Position numbers and translations under genes: made by a program. Under the pieces are notes generated by a model that saw only the letters and a program-made list of their open reading frames with translations, was not told the origin of the DNA and ran no database searches. DNA of 5,981 nt from Alphaproteobacteria bacterium UBA3307 (GTDB taxonomy: Bacteria > Pseudomonadota > Alphaproteobacteria > RF32 > CAG-239). This document shows, in pieces, positions 4,630-5,981 of the stretch (positions are counted from its first letter, which is position 1; every line of letters begins with the position of its first letter). The stretch lies in contig DEST01000035.1 in NCBI GenBank assembly GCA_002361365.1, positions 1 to 5,981 of the forward strand, in the 5' to 3' direction.

Positions 4630-5981
4630 TTAAAAGTTCCAAGCAAAACCGAATAGAGCGCGGTAATCATTGGCTCCGGCGCGATGCTCCGGATTAAAAC
4701 GCACACCCAACTCACTGCTGACGCTCAAATTTTCCGTCACTTCTTTATTGCCGTAAACCGCTAATTTATACTCTCGCTTTTGCGGTTTCAGACTCGCCGA
4801 ATACTGATTGCGATACACCGTGTCCGAATAATAATCTCGTCCGCTCGCCATATCTACACGCAGTTTGCCGTGTTCAACTCTCAGCGGAGAACTTAACCTC
4901 AACCCGAAATCTGTCGTCTTGTTCAATTTATAATTTGCATCCAGCGCAAAACTGCTGCTGATTAACGCACTCGTGTGCAGCATATTTGAATTAAACGCCG
5001 CCGCTTGAGTATATCCCTGATAATAACTGCCACTTAAACTCAGCTTTGAGGTGGCTTTATACTGCGCCGTAATCCCCGTAAAATACGTCCGGCTTTGCGG
5101 CAAACCAAACGCACCGCTTCCGGTTAATCCGAGCAAGGCCTCATCTTCATACAGCATACCGGATACTATCGACATATCAAGATGTTTACCCGCCTTAAAA
5201 TTCAGCTCGCCATCTACCGCATAAGCCGACTTCTTAAACGTTCGGTCATTAAAGTCTTTATCCCCGCCGTAAAGGCCGTTGCGACCGCTGACTGCTTGCA
5301 ACTTAAAGCCATATTTCGGGTTTAGTTGGTAGCCGATATGCGCACCATATGCCGAAGTAAACGACATAAACGGATTACTTAAATCTGCATGTTTACTATC
5401 TCGTGTTTTATAGCGCGTATTTTCACTCAAATAAAATCCGCTCTCTATTTTACCTATTTTATAGCTGGTATCCGCAAATCCGAACCCATTAGCCGAATTC
5501 AGCGCTCCTTGTGCATAAGCAAAAGTCAAGTTACCGTCACGAGTTTCTTTTATTTTAGTATTTGGTACAATGTAAGCCACATCGTTTTTAAGGGCTTTAT
5601 AACCGGCGTGAGTTACTGATATATAACGCGAGGTATTTACCTCAAACGGACGTTTATATTTATCAAATATCGTAAATGTAGACGGTAATGCCGCCAGTAA
5701 AGCATCCGACATTTGCGGTGACACGGTAAGATTGGTGTTGCTTAAATTGACATAAGCCGAATCTGTGGTGGTACCGGATAATGTGGCCATACTCATTGTG
5801 CTGCCGTCAGCCGATGTCGGCGGAATATAATAGCTTGTGGCCTTACCTAAATCAAGCAATCCGGCACCATAGATTGTATCGGCATGGTTTGCGCTGTCAT
5901 AGCCGATACCATTGGTATTGGCAGTTTCGCGCAAAATCTCGATAATTTCCGATGAATGTAAAAATGGAAAGGCCGACTTTA
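4630..5981 (-). CDS. S8 (subtilisin-like) autotransporter serine protease, C-terminal part (5' partial)
   Basis: Type Va secreted surface protease; 449 C-terminal residues are visible and the frame runs off the right edge. The first residues, KSAFPFLHSSEIIEILRETA then YGAGLLDLGKA, match the last two helices of a subtilase domain, which follow the GTSMAxP catalytic-Ser helix; so the Ser should lie only some 10-20 residues beyond the edge and His and Asp further upstream. A linker (about 60-150) holds IFDKYKRPFEVNTSRYISV, a form of the FDxYGRxFxV segment of S8 autotransporters. The rest, about 285 residues, is a beta-barrel translocator with alternating polar and aromatic strands, a GSGAFGL segment and a final FGFAWNF ending in Phe, the usual outer-membrane assembly signal. 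A TTG at 5934 is an internal Leu. It lies 13 nt before lplT-aas and probably shares its transcript. The barrel part is richer in GC than its neighbour. The substrate is unknown. Confidence 0.88.
   Translation of the reverse strand, partial: KSAFPFLHSSEIIEILRETANTNGIGYDSANHADTIYGAGLLDLGKATSYYIPPTSADGSTMSMATLSGTTTDSAYVNLSNTNLTVSPQMSDALLAALPSTFTIFDKYKRPFEVNTSRYISVTHAGYKALKNDVAYIVPNTKIKETRDGNLTFAYAQGALNSANGFGFADTSYKIGKIESGFYLSENTRYKTRDSKHADLSNPFMSFTSAYGAHIGYQLNPKYGFKLQAVSGRNGLYGGDKDFNDRTFKKSAYAVDGELNFKAGKHLDMSIVSGMLYEDEALLGLTGSGAFGLPQSRTYFTGITAQYKATSKLSLSGSYYQGYTQAAAFNSNMLHTSALISSSFALDANYKLNKTTDFGLRLSSPLRVEHGKLRVDMASGRDYYSDTVYRNQYSASLKPQKREYKLAVYGNKEVTENLSVSSELGVRFNPEHRAGANDYRALFGFAWNF

Noticed and set aside
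4630..5934. A complete 434-aa outer-membrane protein starting at the TTG at 5934
   Set aside because: The frame continues to the window edge with KSAFPFLHSSEIIEI, a subtilase-domain end. The TTG is an internal Leu; the true start is far outside the window.
1..5981. Defence system, toxin-antitoxin pair, prophage or insertion sequence
   Set aside because: The Xre protein prompted a search for a partner toxin, but its neighbours are phoB and lplT-aas, and no small toxin-like frame lies beside it. No transposase, direct-repeat pair or CRISPR-like repeat was seen.

Overview
The window looks like chromosomal DNA from a low-GC Gram-negative bacterium, most likely an alphaproteobacterium. Three things point that way: a PhoB-type regulator almost identical to the proteobacterial type in its key motifs; a small Xre regulator with the FQQ-x-x-KYE-x-G core and FFDD tail common in Alphaproteobacteria; and a subtilase (S8) autotransporter, which needs an outer membrane. 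The genus cannot be read from the sequence. No mobile element, CRISPR array, tRNA or rRNA was seen.

Layout: (1) 2-586 (+) is the C-terminal five-sixths of a PhoB response regulator, cut by the left edge. (2) 593-1039 (-) is a 148-aa Xre-family regulator, convergent with phoB and only 6 bp away. Its start is placed at 1039, not further upstream, because a clear GGAG ribosome binding site precedes it and an intrinsic terminator lies just beyond that. (3) 1040-1234 is a 195-bp AT-rich intergenic region, the most structured non-coding part of the window. Read on the minus strand it holds a possible promoter, a 14-bp inverted repeat over a TATAAT box, and a strong terminator hairpin with a T6 tract ending 15 nt before the regulator's start codon. 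(4) 1235-4615 (-) is one 1126-aa fusion of lysophospholipid flippase (LplT), PlsC-type acyltransferase and acyl-ACP synthetase (Aas). (5) 4630-5981 (-) is the C-terminal 449 residues of an S8 serine protease autotransporter, cut by the right edge.

The autotransporter and lplT-aas genes share a strand with 13 nt between the stop codon and the next start, so they are probably one operon (autotransporter first). The fusion would import lysophospholipids from the outer leaflet of the inner membrane and re-acylate them, a membrane-repair job. The link to a surface protease is not known; a shared envelope role is only an inference.

No clearly new multi-gene system is visible. The least explained element is the XRE leader: a terminator between any plausible promoter and the gene. 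It could be a conditional attenuator, the end of a small RNA, or the terminator of the aas operon placed unusually close to the next gene.
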